64,000 nt of DNA from Hirudo medicinalis. Its lineage: Eukaryota; Annelida; Clitellata; Hirudinida; Hirudinidae. Positions 1 to 13,400 of this stretch are shown one piece after another. The notes under the pieces were generated by a model. That model was not told the DNA's origin and did no database searches. It saw only the letters and a program-made list of their open reading frames with translations. Location of the stretch: contig MPNW01000072.1 of the NCBI GenBank assembly GCA_011800805.1, positions 210,812-274,811 on the forward strand. The letters are read 5' to 3'. The position numbers were made by a program, and so were the translations under genes. The stretch's first letter is position 1; every line of letters starts with the position of its first letter.

Positions 1-538
1 TGTCCATCTATGGACGCCGAAGTTGGAAATATTTTCTCAAAGCGTCCACTTTAATTGTTGGAAGATTCCTAATAAGAGTCTCTCGCTATACGGACTATAA
101 TAGGATTGGCTACATACACATATACATACTCAATGTCGGCATTTGCCTGCTTATTTATTGAAAACAACTCGAAGCCAAGTTGTGCTAAAATATCAATTAT
201 TTGATCCTAACGCGGCAAATGGTAGTTTTTATTTTATTTTTTCAAAAAATATGATCGAATTAAAAAATTAGTGAAACCTAGATTCTCTGCTTTCTTTTCC
301 CTCACACCTTCTTGTTTCTTCATTTCCCTTTTGGCCTCCTCTTGGTAATTTGTAGCATGAGATGGTTTAATTCTGAATGGAAAGCTCGATGTCTCTGAAT
401 CTTAGAAGCCCTTCACCTGCAGTTGGATGCAACTCGTGCCCTTATGTCTCTCAGAGAATTAGATCGATCAGCCAGTCAGACGTGTAGAGATTTGACGATG
501 TTTTGCGTAACGAGTAACGATTACAATTCCACTTACAG
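1..538. other. Intron sequence upstream of SLC6 exon; no feature seen
   Basis: No exon, RNA gene or repeat can be supported here. Because the first recognisable exon at 539 begins with a splice acceptor and encodes only the last part of a transporter, this stretch is most likely the preceding intron of that gene. Confidence 0.5.
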
Positions 539-2365
539 GCGTTGTTTCTGTACAGCTGCATCCAGATGACACCCCCAACGTACGGGGATTATGTTTATCC
601 TTGGTGGGCGATTGTCTTTGGGTGGATGGTGGCCCTTTGCTCCATCATGCCCATCCCCTGTTACGCCATCTATCGACTCATGATTGAAGAGGAACCATTC
701 ATCGTAGTAAGTACTTTGTCATTGTTTTTATGATGATAATAATGATAAGTGTAAGAATACTCTGAGTGCTGCTTAATTACTCGAAATTAAGCTTCCATTT
801 TGATACCTGGGTTTTCGTGCTCTAATCTGAGCAGCTTTTGAGGTGAACTTAATGAAGGAATGCTTTGGAATGACCTTGAACTTGATTAATTATTTCCCCA
901 TCGATTGACTTCTGTCGTTTACAATTACTTGTGGATGTTATGGTTGCATGTGAATTAAATACAGCCAGTCATACAAATGTGGTTGGTTGGTTGGTTGGTA
1001 ATTAATGTCCATTTCATCACTAGATGATTAGGACGGTGTGGTTTCAAGTAAGTCTTAGGGGCCGTAATGATAAGAGATGATGGTGATGATGGTGATGATG
1101 GTGATGATGGTAATTATTGTTTTTGTGGTTAATATTAGAACATCAATAAATTGAATTAGCTTCATTATTTATTATTATTTATTTATTGTTAATGATTATT
1201 TCTAGTTAATTATTTGTAATTATTTGCAAATAATTAATGATTGACATTTGTAAAGTGTTCCTATGTGTGGCACAAGAATATATGTAAGAATATTCGTAAT
1301 TCCTGTACAACATCCTTAGTGGTCGTTCGCGCAGGCAGACTCCATTGTGTCTAGAAACGACTTTTTGAGGTTCCGGCCGTGGCATCACGTACAGTGGAAG
1401 TGAAGAGTTTTAGTTCTTAATCGTCACTTGTTACCGACTAATTCTCTTCATCACGTCATCTTCATGCTTTATTTTATTAACTCGTTTTGGATTTATTTCT
1501 AATTTTTAACATATTTAATTATATTTTTAAATATTTGCTTTAATTCATATTAAGTAATTAAGTCATCAGAATGATTAATTACAAGTAATTGGTTTAAAAT
1601 AATTATTCAAGTTATTGTTTATTTTTCATTGTTCTGTTTAACCACGTTTTACACTGCGTTTGAGCTGTTGACGTCAGCTCCAGTAGAATGAATAACTTGC
1701 AACAAACTGTATGTCGTCCTGTAAAAACCACCTTCATGTGTAAAAAGCAAAAAGTAGGGCATAGAAATGAGTTCGTGATTTGTATTTATGTGCATTTATC
1801 CTATTTTTTGAGTGCCTTACATATTCGAACAGGATGTGAATACACTCTTTGATCGATCTATCATTTATATAGCGCCCCTACCGAGGGCGCTCCCTGGTAC
1901 AGGCTGGGTTGTGAACACGACACATTACGACTGTTATGAACATGCCGCACGCAGGAACGCAATCCAATCGGCCAACCTGCGCCCTTGATCATTTTAATTG
2001 CATGAGGTCATCAAAAACATTCTTTGATCATTTTCAACTCGATAGTCTCAGACTATCTGAGATTTTTGGTCAAAAAGACAAACTTTCAAATCCTTGAGAT
2101 TTGAAAAATGCGGAACGATGTTTCTGGCAGTTTAATTGTGATAATATATTAGTTACATATAATAATAATAATAATAACAATAATAATAATGGCGATGGTG
2201 ATGATAATAATAATATTATTAATAATCATGGTAATTATTGCATTCAATGATGTGGTATTAATGATCGCTTATTGATTACAGCGGGTGAAAAATTTGCTTC
2301 GACCAACGAAGAGGGCGTTCATCAACAAGGAGGACTCCACAGCTGTCTTCCTCACTCAATTATGA
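539..2365 (+). CDS. SLC6-family Na+/Cl- neurotransmitter transporter, last two exons (5' partial)
   Basis: Two exons are visible. 539-706 follows a TTACAG acceptor and ends at a GTAAGT donor; 2282-2365 follows ATTACAG and ends with TGA. Both junctions keep phase 0. The 56-residue first exon carries the end of one membrane segment, the YGDYVYPWWA motif and the hydrophobic segment after it, which correspond to the TM11-TM12 end of SLC6 transporters (GABA, glycine, monoamine). The last exon is a short basic cytoplasmic tail ending T-Q-L, which fits a class I PDZ-binding motif (S/T-X-hydrophobic). Such transporters import a transmitter across the plasma membrane with Na+ and Cl-. The substrate cannot be told from the tail alone; the PDZ-type end and loop sequence would suit a glycine-type transporter. 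The rest of the gene lies upstream of the window. Confidence 0.85.
1810..1980 (-). mobile_element. tRNA-derived SINE, copy 1 (in SLC6 intron)
   Basis: Read on the minus strand, the head has a pol III A-box-like TTGGCCGATTGG and, about 60 bases on, a B-box-like element before CCCAGCCTG. A hairpin follows (GGGCGCT pairs with AGCGCCC across a short loop), then TATATAAATG and a tail reading GTGTATTCACATCCTG. The other copies are at about 5.95, 28.6, 46.3, 47.0 and 59.7 kb. The copy lies in the last intron of the SLC6 gene, opposite to the gene. Confidence 0.7.
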
Positions 2366-5300
2366 CGTCATCATTGCGTCATGAACCTGACTTTAACCAC
2401 TCCGTTGAGTGCTTACTTTGGCACGATATGTTCTTGTAAGATTGATTTTAGGGTTCAAATTTTCTCTTTAGGATTAAACGACCACGTGATTCGTTCAGTT
2501 ATTTCATTCGAGACTTTTTCGAAACAACCCAGACGAGGATGACAACGACAGGTCCACTGCACTGGATCGCACACATTCTTGACCCGTTCAGTGAAATCTC
2601 AACGTTCAATAGCATCCTATTATGCTTCGTTTAACTGAATCATTCGATTTCGAATTGTTACGACGTTCCTCATTTCAAGCCATGGTTCTTTATTTTTCAT
2701 TCTTAACGAGAGTTTGTGCTTTTATTTATAGTAAGATTTTTACGGATTTGGCGGACCGTTTTTAAATATTTTAGGACTTAAAATTGCTTGTGAAAACTTA
2801 ACGGGTTTAAATATGAGACTGTGTGTTCGAATTAAAAGACTCTTGATTGTTTGTGACGAGTTTCTGATGAACCGATTCAAGTCGAATGTTCGTAGTGTCC
2901 ATTTGAGCAGAATGATGATTGAATTGTTAGCTTGAGTTGAAGAATCAATCAATAGCTGATGATTCGAATGATTGATTGAGCGGGGTTGAAAATACCGTGG
3001 GAACGCGAGAATTGCGCACTTGAGTCGATTTCGGCCTCTTGAGGAAAATGCTTCGGGAGTGGCAACAAACCCGCGAGATGAAATGCATCCACAAAGTCGT
3101 TGAAGGGGAGGTTGCTGGTTGGACATCCACTTTCTGGAGCCACCTGAATTAATCGATCTCACCTGGTGATGATGGCACCGAACATTTTACGAGTTAATTG
3201 CACTTGCTAATTACGAGTTATTATTTAATAATCTATAAAAGCAGTTTATTAAATGGAAGGGGTCATGCTTAAGACTCAATTTATTCATGAAATTCCCTTG
3301 TTATTCACACATCCGGATGGATTCGTGGTTGAACGAACAAAAAAAAAGTCATAACAAATGAAATCATTGAACATCTTGTACAACTTATCACATATTTAAC
3401 CATCGAACATAAACATCTTCGTGCACAACTTATCACATTTTTTGATAGCGTCATGTTCGATTGCAGATATCCTCCTTTCGGGAAATGATTAATTGCCTCT
3501 TGTCTTTAAATTGCCGTTAACGTAGAAAGACTCTAAATATAAATAGAAAAACAACTCATAAAACAACACATCTGGCATCCAAATTTAAAAAAAAAACATA
3601 ATTAACGGCAGGTTTAAACAATTTCAGTTTGGACAGGAACATATTTAACGGAAACCTAACGTAACATTTGTTGAAACTATCTGAGTTTAATCAATGAAAA
3701 CCCTTTTATTGAAGTGGTAGCAGACGGAATACGACACAATAAATGAAACTTACATGGCGCATAAAATGTCTGACTACATTCAAAGTAATTTACAACTGCT
3801 ACGCAACCAATGATGTTTCTTTTTTATCAACTCTGAACAATTTGAAACAACATTTGAAATATTTTGATTTTTTTTTAAATGTAATAAAATAGCTTAAAAA
3901 ACTAATTTATGTAATATTTATCATCGTTATTTTTACAATTTTTACTTATATTCTTCCAGAGAACTTCAGGGCTAGTGGTTAAGTGAGTTTTATGACCATG
4001 CAGACATAATTTATCAACATTATAATATATATTAATATAATTATTGTGATTATTGTTATTATTATTATTATTACTTTCGTTCAAAAATGAATTTAAAATA
4101 TCGCTGCAAACTTTTTAGCAAATCGCCCGATACTCATTTCTCTGTAAAATGAGGATTAAATTGCGTCAGTTTAAGAATAATTGGAGAAAGAAAAACAAAA
4201 GAAGATGAAAGAAAGAATGAAAAGTCGAAGTTGCAGATTTGTCCATGAAGGAGTTCCAGCGAATGTTTTTATGAATTGAGAGAAGGATTGGAAAGTGGTT
4301 ATTTAGCCATTAATTCCTCGCGGCAATTAAAGGATTCAAACTAATTAATTATGCAAACGAACTAAGACTTTTCCGCCTCGTTTCATTTGAAAGCTCATTA
4401 AAATTCACGGATTCGTAAATTTGCGAAGAACGTGGATCCAGTTTCGATCCGCTTTAAACCTTTATTCGAATCGACCCTTCGGAAGCGAGAGGCATATCAT
4501 TGCTCATTACGCAAACATCATGCAATAATTAATCAGATGTGTCTAAATGCTTATCTAGCCGTGGAGCAATTCGCAAAGTTCATGAATAGCCCTGATGAGC
4601 ACAGGATATCAATAAGGCGACATGCTTAAATCCGAAAACAAATGAGGCTCATTTGCCTATCGATTGCATTTATCGAATGACATCTTTTGTGAAATAATCC
4701 ATTCTCAAGTTCATGAATATTTCAATATTCTTCTCAATCAATTATTATTTAGTAACTAATTATCACTTTATGAATGTCGCAAATTTATTACAAAGTAGAA
4801 ATAATCATTCCAATTATTATTTATTAATGGAGTTGAACTTCGCTTTTAAAACAATTACCAACATCAGTAAAACATTACGTTTTTACATTTTTAGAACTTC
4901 TGAATACAATTCCATTTTTCTACAATGTCTGTGAAATTATTCTGGCGAAAAAAACATTTTATTTGGTGAATGAAGAAAGTTCAGAAATGAAACATTGTTT
5001 ATGAAGCTGGTGAAATAAAGCCTTAATAAGGTTTATTCACTTTAAATATGAAATTTTGCTTCCCAAAGAAAAAAAAAACAAATCTAAAAGTTCTCTAAAT
5101 AGCATCTTGCAGTTATAAAAATTATAGAAAGATGTCAAAAATACACGGATGCGAGTTTTTGTTATTGACTGAAATTAAGAACGTGTTTTCGAAAAGGCTT
5201 AGTGTTAAAGATCGTTTTTAGGAAAATACTACTTGTAAGATGATGTTTAAAAAAATGGATATGCTCAAAGCAAAAGGTAAACAGAAAACAGATGTGAATT

Positions 5301-7441
5301 AAGCCAACCAAGACCTGATCGAAATTAGTCATATCGGCCAACAGAATTTACCTTTGATAGATTTAATGCACTTGTGTGATTATTCAATCAGATGAATGAC
5401 AATGGTCCTGTTTTTCAAATTTTGAATGATGATGAAATGTTGTCATGTGTGAAAAAACTGAAGGCCTGTTGTGAACTTTGTGAAGAGAGGAGCGATGAAA
5501 GTCTTTTGAAAGACTTTCGCAACAGCGTTAAATACAACCAGATATGAGCGACAGAAAAAAAAACTATCTTAAAAAAATTGTCAGCTGAAATTGCTGACTA
5601 AAATTTCTTAATTGTTGAGAAAATACATGATTTACAACTTCAAAAATGAAATCGTCTCCTCAATCGATTTAAAACAAATGCGTCGAAACGTCACGTTAGA
5701 ATCTGAGTGGAAATACAATTAATTATAAAGACAAATAACAAATATGTCTTTCGACAAGCTCGGGGATTCCACTGTTGCTGTTAACCTCTACAGTCCTGAT
5801 ACCAAGTTGTGTTGATCATCTTCTGCGTCTAGTTGTGCATTCTGAAAAGCAGGGTAACGTCTTCTTCTCATTAAGTTATGGAGGCAAACACAAGCCTCAA
5901 CAATGAGCCTTGTAATGTCAGGAATTTGATGCGTAAGTATAAATATAAATGTAGTTCATTTATATAGCGCCATATGCATAGAGGCATTGGCGCTTTTAAA
6001 TATTTATATAGCGCTCCTTCCCAAGGGCGCTTGCGACAGTGCAGGCTAGGTTTTGAGCACGACACATTACGACTGTTGCCATTACCGCCGTATGCAGGAA
6101 CGTAAACCATTCGGCTACTACCTCTTGGCCAGAACGCCGAAAGTGCTAACCACTCGTCTGCCTCTAGATATCCTATAGTTGATGATCAATTCTTTTGTCA
6201 TATTGCGGTGCAAGTGCGGCTTCATGAAATATGTTCGCAATCCAAAAGCCTCGTCAAAGGGAAGTACGGCCTATTTCTATTACCGTTCTGGCAGTGAATT
6301 GGCATCAGGAAAGCCATAAATGCTTTTAATTCTGATTCATTGTAGATTTGCGCATGTTATATTACAAAAATGGTTCAAATTTCTCAAACTTAGCCCAGTA
6401 ATTTACTTAATTCCCTTGCTAAACCCCTGCTAAAATTTTCCGTAGATGCACACTACCAACAATGAGAATCCGTGCCTAATTTCAACAAAATAAACATGGT
6501 TCTCAACGTTAGATGTCTATTTTCAGCATAAAAGCAGTTATTATGCAGAATTATTCGGCTGGTTGTTTAAGCTGTATTTTCACAACCAGGATGATGGAGG
6601 CTTGCGACCGCAGGCTTTTGGATAGGTGTATTTATCGATATTTAGTAAGAGTTAGTAAGAGATTTCAAACTCCTCAATTTTTGTTAGTGCGATAATGGTA
6701 ATGAGTCCGAATGTGATTATTGTGATTTATGTTCAAAAGGAACTTCCATGAAGAGAACAGTTTTCAAGGCGTTTTAAAAACGGTTAATAAACTTGTTTGG
6801 ACCAATGTTGGGTTTTGAAAGGCGGTGTCCGTTCCAGATTTGCGGGCCAACAAAGTCGATAGAGACCTACCATCCATCTAGGGATTTGCGCCAAAAATTG
6901 TCATCTCCCCAACTGGTTACAGACCACCGAAGTCATTGGATGACCTTTTTATTTGCTTTTCCAAGACCAAATTGAACTAACTTGGTTATTTGGTCACTTT
7001 ACATTTCCCCAGTGGGGTGCAGATGTTGGGGTGCTCCAAATTTTTCTGTAGGGAGGTGATGGATAATTCGACAATGACGAGGGAGACTCTGGCTCTAATA
7101 ATGTTATAACTACATTATATAACTACACTACTAGGTCTTAGGTTTATTATGTTACAATCAAATTAAAATAAAATCAAATTAAATAAAACTTAAAAAGTAA
7201 CTGCAAAAATTATTGCTTAAATTCATTTATATTTAAAACATTGCAATAGGTAATGTAATAGATGTCTTTGTTATTCTGAACGATATTAGAATATTAGTGG
7301 ATGCGAACAGCTTTGTGTGCGTCGTCGACGAAATATTATAGCTTTGGTTGATTCGTCGTTTGATTTATTGCAATTGGTGAATGTTGTTTTAACATTTTTG
7401 AAAACTTGTGAAAACGTTGGAGTACTGTCAAATCACCAAAC
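2366..7441. other. Intergenic spacer, 5 kb, mostly featureless
   Basis: No conserved coding segment is recognised apart from the SINE at 5951-6166. Around 5400-5547 a plus-strand open stretch of about 50 residues (containing DDEMLSCVKKLKACCELC) with stops on both sides could be a scrap of a mobile-element ORF, but no family is recognised. The rest is AT-rich with short A/T runs. Confidence 0.4.
5951..6166 (-). mobile_element. tRNA-derived SINE, copy 2 (two hairpin modules)
   Basis: On the minus strand the order is: a partial extra tRNA-like head (ACGAGTGGTTAGCAC, 6142-6160), the main head with A-box-like GCCGAATGG, a degenerate B box before CCTAGCCTGCAC, a hairpin built from AAGGGCGCT / AGCGCT-CCTT with loop CCC and one bulged base, TATATAAAT, then a second module where GGCGCT and AGCGCC pair, again followed by TATATAAAT. 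Copies 2 and 4 share this two-module form, while copies 1, 5 and 6 have one module and a different tail. Confidence 0.7.
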
Positions 7442-10400
7442 ATGCAAACTGAGTACCAACCTGGAGATTTAATTTTTGCCAAAGTCAGAGGCCATCCTCA
7501 TTGGCCTGCGAGGGTACGTTTATTAATATTTATAATCTTCGTTGACATTTTGGCTCTTTTGGCAGGTTGTTATTAAGTTTTATTTGGTAAACATTTTCAT
7601 AATCAATAATGTTGGTTTAGCATATTACACAATGCTAAATGTTTCAGAGAAACACCCAGAATTGCTTTTTGCTAAGACTTAAGTTCAAAACATATTTCAT
7701 CTAATAATAAGCCTTATTTATTTGGTTAAAGTCTGTTGCATGACTAAGACAGTTTGGACTCAACAATAAGCCATTGAGATGTTCTATTATAAAAAGAAAG
7801 TCATTGCCAATAACACCAAATAAAGCCATCAACTTTCAGTTAAAATCCTTGCACAGCTCTGAAATTATAAATTACATTACATATTATGTTGCTAGATATC
7901 ATGGCTGTAGATTCCAACTGCATTTAAAACATAAACAATGGCATGGCATAAATAGCAACAATGTATGAAACTACTTTTATTATTTCAATTTAGCAAGAAC
8001 TTTAACACTCTGTAACTTTGGAATGCATTAAGATAGAATCATAATTCCTTTTTTGTTAGAAAGGTCTTACTTAAGAAAATAATGTGCTTGTATAAAAAGA
8101 AGCAGGTCTAATAAAAATGAATTTTGGGCTAGTAGATAAGGCTTTAGTAGCCTAAAAAATAAAATTCTTTAATGTCTATGAATATATTTAAAATCTACAA
8201 AATTCCCTTTCTAAAAATACACGTTTCACTAATGTGTCTCCAGCGCAAATACCCGAAATTTAATTTTGAAGAAAGCCCAACTTCTTGTTTGCATTTGAGA
8301 CCATAGATGTAAAAATGCTTTTCTTTTCTTTCAAACATATAAATTTATTTTAATTAATAAGAATGTACGTTAAAATTATTGCATTAGAGTAACTGGAACT
8401 TTTCTTGAGCTTATATTTGTTAAACGACATCATAATATTGCATGCAAAAGAAGCACATAAATGACATGTCATCCCATTGCTTCCTTTTTTCTGTATGTTG
8501 GTGCATTGTATTTGGGCCCATATATTGCACACCTCACATTGTACCCGTCGGTGACTGAACTCATTCTCTGTCGACCCACAACACAGGTATTAGCCATATT
8601 GTCTGAGAGACAAAGAATTTCTCTTGCATAAAAGCTTTTAGCATTTCATCAGGTTCTATTCCATCAGTTGGATAAGCACAATCTTCGTCCATAACTCAAA
8701 CTGTAAAGGCAACATAAATGCCATAGTTATGGCTATCTCCTTGTACACCTGTCCATGGCTCTCTTTTCATTGTGAAATTCATCCTTTTATTATTTTTGGA
8801 GCTTTCACAAATTGCATTAAAAAGGATAATCTCTAAGCTGTGACTCTCTCCTGGCATTGGGTCATAAAAAGCACTTCTGTTTTATCATTTATAACTATGA
8901 AGCAAACAAAATGAATGGCTCTACTATTGTAGGGTATGAGGATGTATTTGGAACTAAAACTATAATTTAGCCAATCATCATCTGAAACCTCAGTCCCATT
9001 TAGTGCCGATGTTGCTAAGGCGTGTTATGTAAGTCGATCTTTGGAGGGGTTGCAAATGTCAACAAGAAAGTCGAGAAGTGTGCTTGTCAGCCAACTCTTG
9101 GCAAGCAGATTATGGAAATCTTCTTGACACAATCTCTCCATCTTTCTTTAGCCACAACGGTGACGGATTTCCCAAGTACGTCAAAATAACGTGGATCTTT
9201 CGGCAAACAATTCCGCCAAGTTTCAACAATGAAATTTTTAGGTTCATCGTCGCATGTTCATGGCCGCATTTTCAGGTACGAGTAGGTATTACTTGTGAGA
9301 TAAATAGCCAGCTTGTTTTTTGCTCCTGTCCCACATGACCCTTTGTACGTTTCCCTCACCCTGTTGCACCTTTTTTTTGGTAAAACATCCTGAGAGTTCA
9401 AGTTTATCCACCATCAAGTATATCGTGCTTTATGTGGTGGAAATTGTTCTCAACAATCGCATTGGAGAACCTTTTCTTCTCAGGACTCATGAATGATGAT
9501 CAGGGGGGCAATATTGTTACTTCAGGAGGAAGTTATTGCACCATTTCAAGTTACAAGTTAGCTGGATAATGTTGTTGCCGAGATGTTTGCTTCTTTGAGT
9601 CGTATCATTAAATCATTATATTTTTTAAAAATATCTACTGCTCTCATAGAAAGTGCTTGCCTCTTCCTAGTCCTTCTCAATTGAAAGCTCATCCATCATT
9701 GTTTCTTGAGGGACACTTCTGAGCATAATAAAAATTGTAAGCAGATCCGGAGTCCAATATTTCGAAGCGATGATGTTGAGGCATGCTTGGACTACCCATC
9801 CTCTTCAGCATAAGTTGTCACATTGACAATTCTTGCAGTAACGGTTGTATTAAAACTTCTCTGTCGTCGTTTCGTCGATATCAATTTTATGTCACGCAAT
9901 GCCATTTTCATAAAGTGCGACACAAAATGAATACATAATCAGCTTGCTAGGTCGTCAAATTGTTTCAAATTTTGAATGTCCAATTGATATACTTAATCAA
10001 GGACATTCCACTGAAAACTTGTGCCAAAGATTTCATAGAGGCCAAGCAGTAAACCGTCACAATCGCAGAAAAAATAGGCCAACATTTTGTATGTTTCTGG
10101 AACTGGGTTTCAAGGAACTATCTTATTTTCATATGATACGACTCCACTGTATAGATAAATCCTCTTTTCGATACCCCGCAGGTTTTCGAACTACTGATCC
10201 AGTTGAATCAAAGTATAACATTGGGCAATGGCCATCTTTTGCTCCAATTCCCAAAACAATGTTAATCTGTGTGTAATAGAAATAAAGTACCTGAAAAGGA
10301 TTTGCAGAAAATTGAATGAATCGTTGTCTTGTCTTTCATTTCCTTTTGGCTTCTGCATCATAAGGTCAGGTCTTCATTATTCATCAGCAGATGGCGATTC

Positions 10401-13400
10401 ACATGCTCTGATTTTGCTTTTTAAAGCACGTCGAGAGAGTGAAGTCCAATGCTATTTCCAGATGCAAGCATCTTGGAGTTAATGGCAGACTTCATATCAT
10501 GTAAAACATCCGTAGGTGCTAAGAACATACTTTCATGGCACCATCGTGTTTCACTATTTGTGAATACTCTGACAGTATCTTCTGTTATAATGGCAATGAA
10601 ATTTTGACATAGTGCATGCTTACATGAAAAATACCATCGCCATCCGCTTTCACTTTTCTTCACTACGAAGAGGGATTAGAAACAATCTCCAACATTTTTC
10701 ATACCAACTCGTTCTTTCCTTCTTTGGATCCCTTTTGGAATCCATTCCTCTCTTATGGTAACAACTTCCTTGACATTATTTGCAAATTGCATGCTTTGAA
10801 AGATGTCGAAGATTGTTTTGAAATTTGGAAGGGACATGCATCCATGTCCATCTCTGCTGCTATTTCAGAAACTTCATGGGCAAAACAGATTGGGTTCATC
10901 CCATGCTGCCTAACATTCTCTCTCCAAATAATGGTTGCACCTTCCCATCATCACGGTGCCAATTTTTGTTCTGGCATTTAGAGTGTTCTTCATTCCCAAT
11001 GCTTCAATTTCCATAGAAAATTATATATATCTATGGTCTCAAATGAAAACAAGAAGTTGGGCTTTCTTCAAAATTAAATTTCGGGTACTTGAGCCAGAGA
11101 CACGGAGAGAGTGTAGATTTTTTGCACTTATTACTCTGAATTTTAGCATTTAAGGTTCAGCTCTTGAACAAAGTTCATCTGAGTGAAATTGGAATTTATG
11201 ATGAAATTAAACCAAGAATGTCTAGTATTTATTTTATGGTAATTATTATTTTATTATGTTACATTATTATTATGTTAACTTATATTGTAAATGTTGTGAT
11301 TTTTTGAAAATGCTATTGAATTTTTTGATGGCATGTTTGAAATGCTAAACTGATCTTAAACTGCATTTCATTTGCTTCATACGAGGGTTCCATGTTGGAG
11401 TAATATTATTATTATTCCCAATAACAATGTTTTGTTTGATTTGATCGATTAAATTCTATAAAAATAACATGAAACAAATATTTTCTTCCTTCGGTGAAAT
11501 AAGTTTCTTTCGTAAATATCAGCTTTTATTTAATATTTGTCATTCCGAACTGCGAGTTTTAACGGAAATTGTCCAATTTTTATGTATTATTTTTTAAAAC
11601 TTTATATTAAAAATTTAGAGTTTATTCTCTGAAGCTCCACTTAATTTATCTCATAATGATTTCATAACTTTCAATGATATTAGTTTACATCATTTAAATC
11701 ATTTACATGATTTTTACATCACTGCATTTGGTTAGTGTAGTATGGAGTTGTTGTCATTGCAATGAAACTCGTTGCAGATCAACAAGCTGCCCGAAGGATC
11801 TTACATTCCCAAAGGGAAGTATCCGATATTTTTTTATGGGACTCATGAGACGTGAGTTCTTAGATTTTAAGGCAATTGACTTTCAATGTTTGACCTTGAA
11901 TTTATTATTATTTAAGGTATTTCTTAAAGCCCAAGGACATCTTTCCTTACGAGAAATACAAGGACCAGTATGGAAAACCCCACAACAGAAAGTTGTTCAA
12001 TGAGGGACTTCAAGAGCTGCTCACCAACCCCGATGTGATGATCGACAGTGTGAGACATGCTCGACAATTACCTCCAATGCTACCTTAAACACAATTTTTT
12101 TAAATAATAATTATATATTTATCACTAATCGATAAATTACAATAATTGCAACATATTATGATGTGTGTTAATTTATGAAATTATATCAATAAATGGACTT
12201 ACTTTGGATAGGAGGTGATTGTAAAGGATTCTGATGGTAAAGACAAGGAAGATGATTTTGAGACAGAAACAACAAATTCTCCCCCTTTGGTCAAAGTGGT
12301 TTGTATGACTGTTGAGTTGAGCTTGTATGATATTTGAGGATTGACAGTCACCATGTTGATTGCAGAAACGTCCCTACAAAAGGAAGCTCTCGGCTGAGGT
12401 TAGTAGCCACATTTTATGCTCCATGGTGAGGAAGCTGTCAACATTTTGTGGTGTTTAAAAATAACCTGAGTTTGTACTTGATTAGAAAGTTATGTTGGTG
12501 GCCATCCAAGTGTTGGACAAAGACATTTGTATCTAATACACCCTCCTTAAGATTATTGTCTGTTATAAATATTAATATTTATTAAATAGTTACCTGTTAC
12601 AATATTCACTCAATTGGTTACTAATGATCAAATATTATTGTTATGCAAATTAAGTTCTGTTTTATTCACAGGGAAGTTTTTATGGGAAAAGATTAAAGCT
12701 CGACAGTGGATTTGTCTCGAAAGCTGTGAGATCAATCAATCAATCAATCAATCAATGCATCCATGTTCGCTTACAGTTAGTTACTTTATATTTTTAGAAG
12801 GTTTTCGGCAACAAAGTAAAGAAGACGTGAGTTGAATATAAGTAATATTTGTACAATATATTTTGACTTATTTAAGATTAAATTGAACTTTAATTCATTT
12901 TAATTGTTTTTATTTTTAAATGTTTAGATTCGTGAGCTATGCAAAACAATTTAAGGTCGGTTTTATAAATTTTACGTTGACTGTTTCGTGGTTTAAAGAA
13001 AATTATTTTTCAGCAGCGACTCACTCAGAAGTCACCAGGGTTTGTGAGAATTGACATTACAAATGACATTATTCAACTATTATTAAACAACTTAATTGAT
13101 TGATCAATTATTTCTATTTGACAGTCCAGCCACTGAACAAAATGTAAGTACCTTATATTCAACAATAATTCTAATTATAAATATTCCAATAAAATTGAAG
13201 ATTAAAATGAGCCTTAAAATGATTTTTAAGCTTTAAAATGATTTATATTTGAGGGTGAAGAGGAAGAAAATCCAAAGTAAGACTGCATTTTTTCGACGAT
13301 CAGTGGTCGTTAAAAGTTGAAGGATGCTTAATTTAACAAAGGCGTCTAAAATTTAAGTTTGTGTCTTAGCGTTGATGCCAAGGAAACGACTGTCCAGAAG

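Larger units (their letters stand above)
8213..11125 (-). mobile_element. Degenerate DNA transposon with long TIRs, possibly Mutator-like
   Basis: A 75-base inverted repeat (8234-8308 versus 11029-11103), identical over an inner core of about 40 bases, bounds roughly 2.9 kb. Weaker similarity runs outward to about 8213 and 11125, so exact ends and target duplication are uncertain. The interior carries minus-strand fragments of a DDE-type transposase. The element sits antisense in intron 1 of the LEDGF-like gene and takes up most of it. TIR length and an N-terminal zinc-knuckle-like segment suggest a Mutator-like (MULE) element, but superfamily assignment is inference. Confidence 0.75.

Noticed and set aside
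1076..1112. GATGATGGT tandem array, considered as a CRISPR-like or regulatory array
   Set aside because: It is a simple 9-bp microsatellite in an intron without spacers; CRISPR arrays are not expected in an animal genome.
2740..3162. 140-residue minus-strand open frame after the SLC6 gene
   Set aside because: Low-complexity, basic composition with no domain, splice context or start context; probably chance.
9078..10981. Plus-strand open frames of 80-110 residues at 9.0-11.0 kb
   Set aside because: They are opposite the transposase fragments, which carry the recognisable motifs on the minus strand.
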